From Bacteroidales bacterium (GTDB lineage: Bacteria > Bacteroidota > Bacteroidia > Bacteroidales > Muribaculaceae): 64,000 nt of DNA. The stretch spans positions 1 to 64,000 of the forward strand of contig CAJTFH010000001.1 of assembly GCA_910575545.1 (NCBI GenBank), written 5' to 3'. This document shows, in pieces, positions 8,763 to 16,787 of the stretch. Every line of letters starts with the position of its first letter. Positions within the stretch are counted from its first letter, which is position 1. Under the pieces are notes generated by a model. It saw only the letters and a program-made list of their open reading frames with translations. It was not told the origin of the DNA and made no database searches. Both the position numbers and the translations under genes were made by a program.

Positions 8763-8867
8763 TTTACACTATGATTTTGTTGTTAAATTCAATAGTGCAA
8801 AGTTCTTGACAATTAACGGATTATCAAAGCGCAAAACAGTGAACACCAATGAAATATGCGGAAACCT

Positions 8868-8902
8868 GTTGGACTTACGGTGTCCGATTTTGCAAGTCCA
8901 AC
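8868..8902. repeat. Inverted repeat upstream of the integrase
   Basis: GTTGGACTT (8868-8876) and AAGTCCAAC (8894-8902) are perfect inverted repeats with a 17-base spacer. A further related GTCCAAC follows at 8909-8915. Such clustered short repeats between an integrase gene and its attachment site are often recombinase or excisionase arm sites; that role is inferred only. Confidence 0.5.
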
Positions 8903-8960
8903 GTGATGTCCAACGGACATCTTTCCTGCATGTTCATTTTAGTTCATCGTATTGCATGTA

Positions 8961-8993
8961 CGAAAATCCTGCAATTCAGTGAGTTGCAGGATT
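8961..8993 (-). terminator. Terminator downstream of ssrA
   Basis: Perfect 10-bp stem AATCCTGCAA (8965-8974) / TTGCAGGATT (8984-8993) with a 9-base loop. Read on the minus strand it is followed by TTTTCG and lies 27 bp beyond the mature tmRNA end, so it most likely ends the ssrA transcript. Confidence 0.65.
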
Positions 8994-9019
8994 ATTCATT
9001 GTCTTTCATCAGACTAGGG

Positions 9020-9415
9020 TGGAGATGGAGGGACTTGAACCCTCGTCCAAACGTGGAACTAATGTGCTTTCTACATGCTTAGTTTCAACTTGGTTTTCGA
9101 GGCGCCGCAGGCTTGAAACCACCAACGTCGCCCTTAGCCTCTAAAATCTCGGCAACCGCGCGAGGCGCTTGGCTGTCTATCCCCGATTTATCTGCACCGC
9201 CTTGTCGATTGGTCTCGGGAAAAGGACAATCGGGCGATGTCTTGTCTCTGCAACTTTTGCGGAGATTAAGCTAATCTACTGTACTTCGATTAAGCAGCAA
9301 GAGCGTAGTTGTTTTCGCCATTTAAATTGGTAATGTCCCAGATTATAGAGCGTAGGCATTATTGCTCTGCATGCTTACACACCACCTCTACACGCTGTCA
9401 AAACCGGTCATCCCC
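9020..9415 (-). ncRNA. ssrA: Transfer-messenger RNA (tmRNA)
   Basis: tmRNA rescues ribosomes stalled on broken mRNA by adding a degradation tag. The minus strand starts GGGGATGACCGG and ends GTTCAAGTCCCTCCATCTCCA. The 5' GGGGATG pairs with 3' CATCTCC to form the acceptor stem (one G-U pair), and the T-arm GTTCAAGTC is clear. CCA is not encoded: after the discriminator A the genome reads CCC. The tag frame runs from 9319 down to the stop at 9290 and reads GENNYALAA, the Bacteroidota tag. Pseudoknot-like GC-rich pairs lie between about 9100 and 9260. Total about 396 nt, usual for the phylum. The 3' end faces an integrase remnant, so it is a probable island attachment site. Confidence 0.95.
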
Positions 9416-9500
9416 ATGTTTTGTCATCATTTCCGGTGACTGCGAAGTGTGGCTTTCTGCCGCTGCATTGCACCCGGATATGCGTGGCATATAATCTTCA

Positions 9501-9508
9501 CAAAGATA
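9501..9508 (-). promoter_or_regulatory. -7 element TATCTTTG for ssrA
   Basis: On the minus strand TATCTTTG matches TAnnTTTG, about 85 bases before the mature tmRNA 5' end. This implies a precursor with a leader of some 80 nt that is processed. It lies just beyond the lgt terminator. Confidence 0.65.
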
Positions 9509-9510
9509 CG

Positions 9511-9549
9511 AAAAAGCCACCTAAGAATATGGCTTCCCGGTGGCTTTTT
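9511..9549 (-). terminator. Terminator of the pta-ackA-lgt operon
   Basis: An 11-bp stem AAAAAGCCACC (9511-9521) / GGTGGCTTTTT (9539-9549) with a 17-base loop; the A and T tracts within the stem supply a U-run on either strand. It lies 41 bp after the lgt stop and separates lgt from the ssrA promoter. Confidence 0.8.
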
Positions 9550-9589
9550 ATGGAATTTTAACTTGTGCTATGTTGATTCCGATTGGTCT

Positions 9590-10480
9590 CTATTTATTTT
9601 TTCCGTTGCGATGGTGCTTCTCGGCTTCAATCTGCTCTGCAAATTTATTGGGGAAGTTGAGAGCTACGGGAGGACGGCTGCAGGCGTAGCACACAAGTCC
9701 GATTCCGATGGCAATGAATGGCAGGGAGAGCAATTGGCCCATGTTGAGTGTCATCCCTACTTCGAATGCTTCCTGTGGGTTTTTGACGAATTCGATAAGG
9801 AAGCGGCTTGTAAACAGGGCTATGAAAAACACTCCGAACAGGAGCCCCGGGCGTTTTTCGGCGTTGCGTTTCCAGTACATCCACATCAGCAGGGCGAACA
9901 GTGCGAGGTAGCAACCGGCTTCGTAGAGTTGTGTCGGGTGAGATGGGGCTGTGAATATGGGCTGTGCACCTGCGAGCCATTGGTTCATGTTGACAATGAA
10001 GCGGAATCCCCAGGGCAGGTCGGTGGGATGGCCATAGATTTCGTGGTTGAACAGGTTGCCGATGCGTATCAGCGCTCCGACAAGGGCTATGGGGATTACG
10101 AGGCGGTCGAATGTCCATAGCGGGCTTTTTTTGGTAACGAATATTGAAAACAATATTATGGCTATCATTATGCCTATTGTGCCGCCATGGCTTGCGAGGC
10201 CTCCTTCCCACGTGTATAATATCTCGATGGGATGTTGCGAATAATAGTCCCATGCGTAGAAGAATACGTGGCCTAACCGGGCGCCTACGATTGTGGATAT
10301 GGCTACATAAATCAGTAATGTGCCGAGCCATTTTTCAGGTGCTCCTTCGTGGCGGAAGATGCGTTCCATGATTTTATAGCCGAGGAAGAAGCCGATTATG
10401 AACATCAGTCCGTACCAGCGGATTGTCACTCCGTGGTCAAACAAGATGGGGTTGGCCGTCCATGTAATGAAGTCGGTCAT
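9590..10480 (-). CDS. lgt: Prolipoprotein diacylglyceryl transferase
   Basis: 296 residues, usual for the family. Inner-membrane enzyme that moves diacylglycerol from phosphatidylglycerol to the lipobox Cys of prolipoproteins, the first step of lipoprotein maturation. The Lgt signature is present around residues 135-150 (LIRIGNLFNHEIYG), with GARLGHVFFYAWDYY upstream and a GGLASHGG loop. About seven hydrophobic helices span the chain and the tail is basic (EKHHRNGKNK). It is the last gene of a leftward set pta-ackA-lgt with gaps of 61 and 26 bp. Many lipoproteins in this window would be its substrates. Confidence 0.96.
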   Translation of the reverse strand: MTDFITWTANPILFDHGVTIRWYGLMFIIGFFLGYKIMERIFRHEGAPEKWLGTLLIYVAISTIVGARLGHVFFYAWDYYSQHPIEILYTWEGGLASHGGTIGIMIAIILFSIFVTKKSPLWTFDRLVIPIALVGALIRIGNLFNHEIYGHPTDLPWGFRFIVNMNQWLAGAQPIFTAPSHPTQLYEAGCYLALFALLMWMYWKRNAEKRPGLLFGVFFIALFTSRFLIEFVKNPQEAFEVGMTLNMGQLLSLPFIAIGIGLVCYACSRPPVALNFPNKFAEQIEAEKHHRNGKNK

Positions 10481-10506
10481 ACGCTGGTTGTTGTTTAGGG
10501 TTATGT

Positions 10507-11709
10507 TTATTTACCGCTTATGATGGCCTCGGTGTCGCGGGCAATCATTAGTTCTTCATCGGTGGGGACTACGACTACTGTTACTTTTGAATCAGGGGTT
10601 GAAATCACTGTTTCTGTGCCGCGTGTCTTGGCGTTGAGTTCCAGATCGAGTTCAACTCCCATGAAGGCGAGCGGGGCGCAGACGTTGGCGCGTAGGCCTG
10701 TCTGGTTTTCGCCGACTCCTCCGGTGAAGACTATGATGTCGACTCCTCCCATTTCTGCGGCATATGCGCCGATATATTTGGTGATACGTTGCTCATACAT
10801 ATTGAGCGCCAGTGTTGCACGCTCATCGCCGGCATTTACGGCTGCTTCGATTTCGCGCATGTCGGATGATTTGCCGCTGATGCCGAGAACTCCGCTCTCT
10901 TTATTGATAATTGCCTGGAGCTGGTCTACTGTCAGGTTGTGTTTCTTCATAATGTAGGTGAGCGCTCCCGGATCGATATCGCCTACACGGGTTCCCATCA
11001 TCAGCCCTTCGGTTGGAGTGAGGCCCATGGAGGTGTCTACACTCTTGCCGTTGAGTACGGCTGTGATTGAGCCGCCGTTGCCTATATGGCAGGTGATGAT
11101 TCTCCGGGAGTTTATGTCTTCTCCGAGAATCTCACAAACGCGGGCTGAAACGTAGCGGTGGCTTGTGCCATGGAAGCCGTAGCGGCGCACTCCGTCTGCG
11201 GCATAGAAACGATAGGGGAGGGGATACATGTAGGATTTCGCCGGCATTGTCTGATGAAATGCTGTGTCGAATACGCCTACCTGTTTGATGCCTGGGAGGA
11301 TTTCTTCCACTGCTTCGATACCTGTCACATTGGCTGGGTTATGGAGTGGAGCGAGGTCGTAGCATTCTTTGACCTGGTTGATGACATCGTCGGTGAGAAG
11401 CACGCTTTTACTGAATTTCTCGGCACCGTGGACTACACGGTGACCTACGGCGTCGATTTCATCATATGATTTGAGGCATCCCAACTCGGGGTCGGTGAGT
11501 ATGTCGAGCACGGCTTTCACAGCGCCTTTGTGGTCTGTCAGCCCCAGCTCTTTTATCGCTTTTGATCCATCGTTGAGTTTGTATTTCAGGAAACCGTCGG
11601 TCAAGCCGATTTTTTCAACACCGCCTTCGGCCATTACGGTGTTTGCAGTGGTGTCAATAAGTTTGTATTTCACTGAGCTGCTTCCGCAGTTGAGAACAAG
11701 TATTTTCAT
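10507..11709 (-). CDS. ackA: Acetate kinase
   Basis: 400 residues, full length. Converts acetyl phosphate and ADP to acetate and ATP, the energy-yielding end of acetate fermentation. ASKHA-fold signatures: LVLNCGSSSVKYKL at the N-terminus, HIGNGGSITAV and TPTEGLMMGTRVGDIDPG in the middle, and FTGGVGENQ near residue 325. Cytoplasmic. It directly follows pta, the enzyme that makes its substrate, and precedes lgt by 26 bp. Confidence 0.97.
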   Translation of the reverse strand: MKILVLNCGSSSVKYKLIDTTANTVMAEGGVEKIGLTDGFLKYKLNDGSKAIKELGLTDHKGAVKAVLDILTDPELGCLKSYDEIDAVGHRVVHGAEKFSKSVLLTDDVINQVKECYDLAPLHNPANVTGIEAVEEILPGIKQVGVFDTAFHQTMPAKSYMYPLPYRFYAADGVRRYGFHGTSHRYVSARVCEILGEDINSRRIITCHIGNGGSITAVLNGKSVDTSMGLTPTEGLMMGTRVGDIDPGALTYIMKKHNLTVDQLQAIINKESGVLGISGKSSDMREIEAAVNAGDERATLALNMYEQRITKYIGAYAAEMGGVDIIVFTGGVGENQTGLRANVCAPLAFMGVELDLELNAKTRGTETVISTPDSKVTVVVVPTDEELMIARDTEAIISGK

Positions 11710-11770
11710 GTTGTATATTGTTTATCGGTTTGTTTGGAGATTTTTAATAAGACGTCCATACGGGTTATGC

Positions 11771-12778
11771 TCAATCTTCGTGGATGGCTTGGTTGGCTGT
11801 CATTATAATGGTTTTGTAAATGTCATCGGCAACGCATCCTCTTGAAAGGTCGCTGACCGGAGCTGCAAGGCCTTGCAGCAGCGGGCCTACGGCTTCGGCT
11901 CCGGCGATGCGCTGCACAAGTTTGTAGGCGATATTGCCGACTTCGAGTGAGGGGAACACCAATATGTTGGCTCGGCCTGCGATGTCTGACTGTGGGGCTT
12001 TGAGCGATGCTACTACCGGCACGATTGCGGCGTCGGTCTGCAGCTCGCCGTCGAGATGGAGCTCGGGAGCCATTTCATGGGCGATTCGTGTGGCTTCAAT
12101 CACTTTGTCGACGCGTTCATGCTTTGCGCTTCCTTTGGTTGAGAATGACAGTATGGCTACACGCGGGTCTATGTCGGCTACCTCACGGGCTGTGCGGGCT
12201 GCGCATACGGCGATTTCGGCGAGCTGGTGGGCGTCGGGATCGGGCACTACGGCGCAGTCGGCGAATATCATCAATCCGTTTGAACCATAGGGGGAGCCTT
12301 CTGGAAGAAGCATGATGAATGCGCCGGAAACGGTGTTGATGCCCGGCTCGGTCTTGATAATCTGGAAGGCTGCCCTGAGCACATCGCCGGTTGTGTGGAT
12401 AGCTCCGGACACCATGCCGTCGGCATCGCCGGCTTTCACCATCAGGCAGCCGAAATATAGCTCATTGGCAGTGAAACGACGAGCGTCTTCCATTGTGACG
12501 CCTTTGTTTTTACGAAGTTCAAAGAAAAGCGGGGCATATTTGTCGATGTTTTTTTCATCGGCAGGGTCGAGTACAGTGGCGCGATTGATATGAGTCAGTC
12601 CAAGTTCTTTGGCTTTGTCTGCAATTTCTTCGGGGTTGCCAAGGAGTATGATGTCGGCCAGTTCATCGGCCAGGATGTGGTCGGCGGCAGTGATGTTGCG
12701 TGTTTCCGCTCCTTCGGGAAGCACGATGCGGCGGCGGTTGGCCTTTGCGCGTTTGGTCAGTCTTTCAAACAGTTCCAT
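11771..12778 (-). CDS. pta: Phosphate acetyltransferase (short form)
   Basis: 335 residues, the compact PTA_PTB-only form without the N-terminal DRTGG/P-loop region of the long enterobacterial enzyme. Interconverts acetyl-CoA and acetyl phosphate. Visible motifs: LPEGAETRNITAA near the start, GDADGMVSGAIHTT, the conserved block GSNGLMIFADCAVVPDPDAHQLAEIA, and SLEVGNIAYKLVQRIAGAEAVGPLLQG near the C-terminus. First gene of the pta-ackA-lgt operon, with a -7 element 90 bp upstream. Confidence 0.96.
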   Translation of the reverse strand: MELFERLTKRAKANRRRIVLPEGAETRNITAADHILADELADIILLGNPEEIADKAKELGLTHINRATVLDPADEKNIDKYAPLFFELRKNKGVTMEDARRFTANELYFGCLMVKAGDADGMVSGAIHTTGDVLRAAFQIIKTEPGINTVSGAFIMLLPEGSPYGSNGLMIFADCAVVPDPDAHQLAEIAVCAARTAREVADIDPRVAILSFSTKGSAKHERVDKVIEATRIAHEMAPELHLDGELQTDAAIVPVVASLKAPQSDIAGRANILVFPSLEVGNIAYKLVQRIAGAEAVGPLLQGLAAPVSDLSRGCVADDIYKTIIMTANQAIHED

Positions 12779-12867
12779 TTTGGAGGTGCTTTGGTTGTAT
12801 GTATTGATATTGTTAGGGTTTCCGGAAGATATTCAGTTGAGAACTCTGATACCCTTAAAATCCATTG

Positions 12868-12875
12868 CAAATTTA
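12868..12875 (-). promoter_or_regulatory. -7 element TAAATTTG for pta-ackA-lgt
   Basis: On the minus strand TAAATTTG fits TAnnTTTG and lies 90 bases before the pta ATG, giving a leader of about 80 nt. Confidence 0.6.
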
Positions 12876-13364
12876 CGAAATTTCCATGGAAACGTTCCTC
12901 AATATCACAAAAATATCAGAATCTTCCAGGTCTTTCACCACATATGGATTTCGCCACCTCAAATTATATAATGGCGACCGCATCATAATGGGGATGTGAC
13001 CGGGTATTGCGGCCTTGGATTTAATGAGAAAAAATTCTCTGAAAGGATGAAGATTGAGAATCGGCAATGGGGGACTACGACTTTGGAGTAAGGCCGGCCA
13101 AGCATCAGGCAAGGGTTTTGAGGAGCAAATCAGATTTCGTGTTCCTCAAAACATGCCGGGTCAGATGGGCCAGTATCGTATGATACATTTTGTCCGGCGG
13201 CATCTGGCATTGCGTCCAGATATTGAAGTCTCCATAGTGTTGCTTGATATAATCATGAGTATTAAGATGCTTTTTTGAAAGCATCTTTGTTGCGCTTCTA
13301 CAACATGTTTTCTATATGCGTCACAACGAATTTGTGACAAATTTCTGAAATAATCCACCCTGGG
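12876..13364. other. Gene-poor gap with stacked hairpins, possible structured RNA or decayed DNA
   Basis: About 490 bases between the pta promoter and the yigZ-type gene. No ORF here resembles a known protein. It holds a perfect 10-bp stem GTTTTGAGGA / TCCTCAAAAC (13115-13124 / 13143-13152), then ATGCCG / CGGCAT (13153-13158 / 13198-13203), then ATCTGG / CCAGAT (13202-13207 / 13216-13221), then a terminator-like hairpin at 13264-13287. No exact TAnnTTTG precedes them (nearest, imperfect: CGACTTTG at about 13079). Confidence 0.4.
13264..13287. terminator. Terminator-like hairpin after the yigZ-type gene
   Basis: Perfect 10-bp stem AAGATGCTTT (13264-13273) / AAAGCATCTT (13278-13287) with a 4-base loop TTTG. 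It lies 78 bp past the stop of the leftward gene. Neither side carries a strong T-run, so efficiency is uncertain. Confidence 0.45.
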
Positions 13365-13958
13365 TTAATCGACGCTTACCCCGGATATGTCGGCAAGACG
13401 GTTTCTCAGCGCTTCCGCCATATCGCTGCGGATGGCCACGTCCATCCGGCACGAATTGTCGAACTCCTGGCTGAGGATACGTATATCGGGACTTTTCACC
13501 GCCCGCATAACATCGTTCATCGCCAGATAGGGGAATGTGAACGTGATTGTGCTCTGCTCATGACGTTCCACAATCTCCGCTGCGGTAATAGCCTCTTTGG
13601 CAGCCTCGCGATAGGCGACAATCAGTCCGGAAGTGCCTAGTTTTATCCCCCCGAAATATCTGACCACAATGATTACGATATTTGTTAGTCCGAATGAATT
13701 TATCTGGCCGAGAATCGGCTTCCCCGCAGTGCCGGATGGCTCTCCGTTGTCGTTGCTCTGAAACTCAAGCCGCGCCGCACCGATCATATAAGCCCAGCAC
13801 ACATGCCGAGCGTCGAAATACTTCTTGGCATAATCCTTCACTATTGTTTTGGCTTCGTCGGCGCTCGACACCGGATGGGCAAACGCCAGGAAGCGGCTCA
13901 TCTTTTCGCGGTAGAGACCTTCTGAAGGTGCGGTTATGGTCAGGTAGGTGTCAGACAT
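13365..13958 (-). CDS. YigZ/IMPACT family protein
   Basis: 197 residues, usual for the family. UPF0029 N-terminal domain (residues about 15-125) with the family core GEPSGTAGKPILGQI, NIVIIVVRYFGGIKLGTSGLIVAYREAA, and a smaller C-terminal domain (DUF1949-type, about 138-195). The family is linked to translation or protein-synthesis stress through its eukaryotic relative IMPACT, but its bacterial role is not settled. It follows the glycosyltransferase-like gene by 27 bp and is probably co-transcribed with it. Confidence 0.9.
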   Translation of the reverse strand: MSDTYLTITAPSEGLYREKMSRFLAFAHPVSSADEAKTIVKDYAKKYFDARHVCWAYMIGAARLEFQSNDNGEPSGTAGKPILGQINSFGLTNIVIIVVRYFGGIKLGTSGLIVAYREAAKEAITAAEIVERHEQSTITFTFPYLAMNDVMRAVKSPDIRILSQEFDNSCRMDVAIRSDMAEALRNRLADISGVSVD

Positions 13959-13985
13959 TGGTGGTTGATAGGGGCGTGGTGTTGG

Positions 13986-14855
13986 TCAGTTTATGGCTTT
14001 ACGCTCGAAGGCGTCAATCATCGAGCCTGGGGTGGCGTTGTAGATTTTGATGCACTGCCGGTCGGCCCATTGTCTGATGCGGTGGTAGGAACGGAACGCG
14101 ATCTGCATACTTTCGAGCACCTCATGCAGCCTTCGCCCCACATAGTCGGTGCGTATGCGTTTTTCCTCCCGCTCATCCTCTTTGTAAAAATGAGGCTGCA
14201 CGCTCACCACCCGGTTATCTTCGGTAACATCCAGCGTTTTCAGCCACGAGTGGTCTGCCCCCAGCAGATAGATTTCCTGGTAGCCGAGCCATGCCCCCAC
14301 CATAATCGAAGGAATAAGCACATTGCGCGGCCTTGGCATCCCCATAGCCCGGTTGAAAGCCATGTTCTCGAGCCACTTCCAACCCTCTACGGCCACAAAC
14401 GGGAATGTGGCGACTTTCAGCATAGGGCTGGAAAATACCCCCCTCTGGATTTTGGCCGACAACGGCACAAAAAGCGTCATCTCCCACCCGATGTTGTTAA
14501 GATTACCAATCAGTCTCTCTACATTGGGGTCGGAGCTGTTACGGAAAAAATGGGGGTCTGCAAGCAGATAGAACTTCGGACGTATAAGCCCAAACTCCGG
14601 GGCATTCGCAGCGAAGTTGACAGCCAAAGAGTCGTGACTTTGCAGAAAAGAAAGGTCATTTTCAATGTTTTGCCTCAGCGAAGGGCCGTTTCCTAAAATA
14701 AAGAGCTGCTTATTGTTACCTGGCATTTCTATATAGTTGCGACGTCTCTTGCCGAGGCTGCCTCGGCCTGTCATGGCAATCTTGACTATCGATTTTATCG
14801 AAGCCCCGGTTTCGCCTATAAATCTGCCCGTTTTTGCTGTTGAAATCCCCGACAT
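13986..14855 (-). CDS. NGPSL-motif glycosyltransferase-like protein (GT42/DUF115-like)
   Basis: 289 residues from the chosen ATG; an upstream in-frame ATG at 14924 lies before the -7 element and was rejected. Features: a basic N-terminus (residues 1-40), then LFILGNGPSLRQNIE (nucleotide-sugar binding type loop), NFAANAPEFGLIRPKFYLLADPHFF, and SIMVGAWLGYQEIYLLGADHSW. The pairing of a GNGPSL loop with GY(K/Q)EIYL.G.D is shared by bacterial GT42 sialyltransferases (CST-I type) and by DUF115/MAF proteins that handle nonulosonate sugars. No signal peptide, so cytoplasmic. It is divergent from an operon containing a NeuB-type synthase, which supports but does not prove a nonulosonyl transferase role. 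Co-transcribed with the yigZ-type gene. Confidence 0.6.
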   Translation of the reverse strand: MSGISTAKTGRFIGETGASIKSIVKIAMTGRGSLGKRRRNYIEMPGNNKQLFILGNGPSLRQNIENDLSFLQSHDSLAVNFAANAPEFGLIRPKFYLLADPHFFRNSSDPNVERLIGNLNNIGWEMTLFVPLSAKIQRGVFSSPMLKVATFPFVAVEGWKWLENMAFNRAMGMPRPRNVLIPSIMVGAWLGYQEIYLLGADHSWLKTLDVTEDNRVVSVQPHFYKEDEREEKRIRTDYVGRRLHEVLESMQIAFRSYHRIRQWADRQCIKIYNATPGSMIDAFERKAIN

Positions 14856-14881
14856 ATCTGTTCTCGGATATAATTGCAATG

Positions 14882-14889
14882 CAAACTTA
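14882..14889 (-). promoter_or_regulatory. -7 element TAAGTTTG, leftward
   Basis: Minus-strand TAAGTTTG fits TAnnTTTG and sits 27 bases before the ATG at 14855, supporting that start. It forms a divergent pair with the element at 14932-14939. Confidence 0.6.
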
Positions 14890-14931
14890 ATAAATAATGG
14901 GCTTATTTGCGTCATTCCCGCCAAAATATAT

Positions 14932-14939
14932 TAATTTTG
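14932..14939 (+). promoter_or_regulatory. -7 element TAATTTTG, rightward, 5 bases before the glsA ATG
   Basis: TAATTTTG followed by CACTG and ATG at 14945. Bacteroidota transcripts start several bases after the -7 element, so the glsA mRNA would be leaderless or almost so. This is the only clear promoter before the eight-gene rightward run ending at 22640. Confidence 0.65.
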
Positions 14940-14944
14940 CACTG

Positions 14945-15859
14945 ATGAATACGTCGCAGACAGCTAACGAAGTCATACGTATTGATGTGGGGCAGGTGCT
15001 CCGCAACCGTTTGCCACGTATGTGGCGGTTCATACCAAGGCAGGTGGTAAACTGGCTTGAACGAACCATTTGCCAGGATCAACTCAACGCCCTGCTTGAA
15101 GCCAACGCCGGTAAAACCGGAGCCGCATTCTGCCGTGGCATTCTTGAATCTTTGGATATCACCGTCGATGTGGCCGGAGCCGAGAATCTGCCACCCAAAG
15201 ACAACCGGCGGGTCGTTTTCGTTTGCAACCATCCCCTTGGAGGCCTCGACGGAATGGCGCTAATCGACATAATCCACCGTCATTATGGAGGCCAGGTATG
15301 GTTTGTTGTCAACGATTTGCTGATGGCTGTAAAACCGCTTGAAAGCGTGTTCCTCCCTATTAACAAATTCGGAGGGCAGTCGCGCCGGTCGTTCAGACGG
15401 CTCGATGAGGCTTTCGACGGCAACGATCCGATAATAATATTCCCGGCCGGACTGGTTTCGCGCTATCGCAAAGTGCCAGTCAACGGCAGAATGAAAAAAA
15501 TGGTCTGCGACCTCGAATGGCGCAAGACTTTCATCAACCGCTGCGTGCAGTCGAAGCGCGACATCGTACCGCTGTTTTTTTCCGGACAGAATTCGATGGA
15601 CTTCTACAAGAAAGCCAATCTGCGCAAAAAACTTGGAATAAAATTTAACATCGAAATGGTCTATCTCCCGCGTGAGATGTTCCTTGCGAGAGGGAAATCT
15701 TTCAAGGTATATGTGGGAGTATTAAAACCGCATACCACCATTCAGGGGGGCAGATTCGCCGACGGCTATGCCAGGGCAATAGCCACAGAAGCCTATCTGC
15801 TTCCTCAAGAGTTCTATGCCAATAATACCGAATCCGCTCATGTCACATCAGATAATTGA
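14945..15859 (+). CDS. glsA: Glycine-lipid O-acyltransferase (PlsC-like)
   Basis: 304 residues from ATG 14945, chosen because it follows the promoter; the earlier ATG at 14897 lies upstream of it. LPLAT-type acyltransferase with CNHPLGGLDG (His and Asp catalytic box, HX5D variant typical of this 'hemolysin-like' branch), LPINKFGGQSRRS and IIFPAGLVSRYRK (the phosphate/acyl binding block). The immediate neighbour is a GNAT/OlsB-type N-acyltransferase. This pair matches the glsB/glsA pair of Bacteroides, where GlsB N-acylates glycine (commendamide-type product) and GlsA adds a second ester-linked acyl chain to give glycine lipids. Likely membrane-associated. Overlaps glsB by 20 bp. Confidence 0.8.
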   Translation: MNTSQTANEVIRIDVGQVLRNRLPRMWRFIPRQVVNWLERTICQDQLNALLEANAGKTGAAFCRGILESLDITVDVAGAENLPPKDNRRVVFVCNHPLGGLDGMALIDIIHRHYGGQVWFVVNDLLMAVKPLESVFLPINKFGGQSRRSFRRLDEAFDGNDPIIIFPAGLVSRYRKVPVNGRMKKMVCDLEWRKTFINRCVQSKRDIVPLFFSGQNSMDFYKKANLRKKLGIKFNIEMVYLPREMFLARGKSFKVYVGVLKPHTTIQGGRFADGYARAIATEAYLLPQEFYANNTESAHVTSDN

Positions 15860-16775
15860 CCCTGTTCCTGTTGAAGCTATAGAAGCTGAACTGACATCCG
15901 AGGCATTTCTCCGTCATACCAACAAGGGAAACAATGATATATATGTCGTCAGCGCGCACAATGCACCGAACACAATGCGTGAAATCGGCCGTTTGCGTGA
16001 GATCGCGTTTCGGGCCGCCGGCGGCGGCACAGGCAAGGAGTGCGATATAGATATGTACGACCTCATGTCTCCACCATGCCGTCAGCTCATAGTGTGGGAT
16101 CCCGACGCAAGGATGATTGTCGGTGGTTACCGTTTTATCCTTGGGCGCAACATACGAACCAATCCCGACGGTTCCCCGCGGATTGCAACATCACACATGT
16201 TCCGTTTTTCCGATAGTTTCCTCAAAAACTATCTTCCATACACCATAGAGCTTGGCCGCTCTTTCGTGCGTCTGGAATACCAGTCGTCACGTGCAGGTGC
16301 GAAAGCCATTTTCGCCCTCGACAACCTGTGGGATGGCCTTGGTGCATTAACGGTGATATATCCGGAAGTACGCTATCTATTCGGGAAATTCACCATGTAT
16401 CCATCTTATGACCGCGAATGCCGCGACATGCTGCTTTATTTCCTCGAAAAGCATTTCCCCGATCCTGACATGCTGGCGCGCCCATTCAGACCTTTGGAAA
16501 TTCCTTTCCCCGAAGAAAAGTACACCGGCATGTTCCCCGGAAATAATTTCAAGGAAGACTATAAGATTCTTAATGCCGCAATCCGTGAGCGTGGCATCAA
16601 CATTCCCCCGTTGGTCAATGCTTATATGGGGCTTTCCCCAACGATGAAAATCTTTGGTACTGCCATCAACGACGAGTTCGGCAACGTTGAAGAGACCGGC
16701 ATCTTCGTGACAATTTCCGATATTTTTGAAGAGAAAAAAGAACGCCATATAGCCACATATCATATTGACGACTAA
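15840..16775 (+). CDS. glsB: Glycine N-acyltransferase (OlsB/GNAT type)
   Basis: 311 residues from ATG 15840. A GNAT-fold acyl-ACP-dependent N-acyltransferase of the OlsB/hemolysin group: NTMREIGRLREIAFRAAGGGTG (acyl-donor site signature of this group), LIVWDPDARMIVGGYRF, ELGRSFVRLEYQ and a C-terminal NPPLVNAYMGLSPTMKIFGT-like segment. In Bacteroides the homologue makes N-acyl-3-hydroxy-acyl glycine, the first step to glycine and flavolipin-type lipids that aid stress tolerance and gut colonisation. It starts inside the end of glsA and ends 12 bp before a Wzi-type barrel gene. The amino-acid acceptor (glycine rather than ornithine) is inferred from the phylum. Confidence 0.82.
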   Translation: MSHQIIDPVPVEAIEAELTSEAFLRHTNKGNNDIYVVSAHNAPNTMREIGRLREIAFRAAGGGTGKECDIDMYDLMSPPCRQLIVWDPDARMIVGGYRFILGRNIRTNPDGSPRIATSHMFRFSDSFLKNYLPYTIELGRSFVRLEYQSSRAGAKAIFALDNLWDGLGALTVIYPEVRYLFGKFTMYPSYDRECRDMLLYFLEKHFPDPDMLARPFRPLEIPFPEEKYTGMFPGNNFKEDYKILNAAIRERGINIPPLVNAYMGLSPTMKIFGTAINDEFGNVEETGIFVTISDIFEEKKERHIATYHIDD

Positions 16776-16787
16776 TCATATCTAATC

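Noticed and set aside
9449-10120. Rightward 223-codon ORF
   Set aside because: Antisense to lgt, whose motifs and length are unambiguous; the ORF has no recognisable domain.
13054-13278. Rightward 74-codon ORF in the pta-yigZ gap
   Set aside because: No resemblance to any family, no promoter, and it overlaps strong hairpins.
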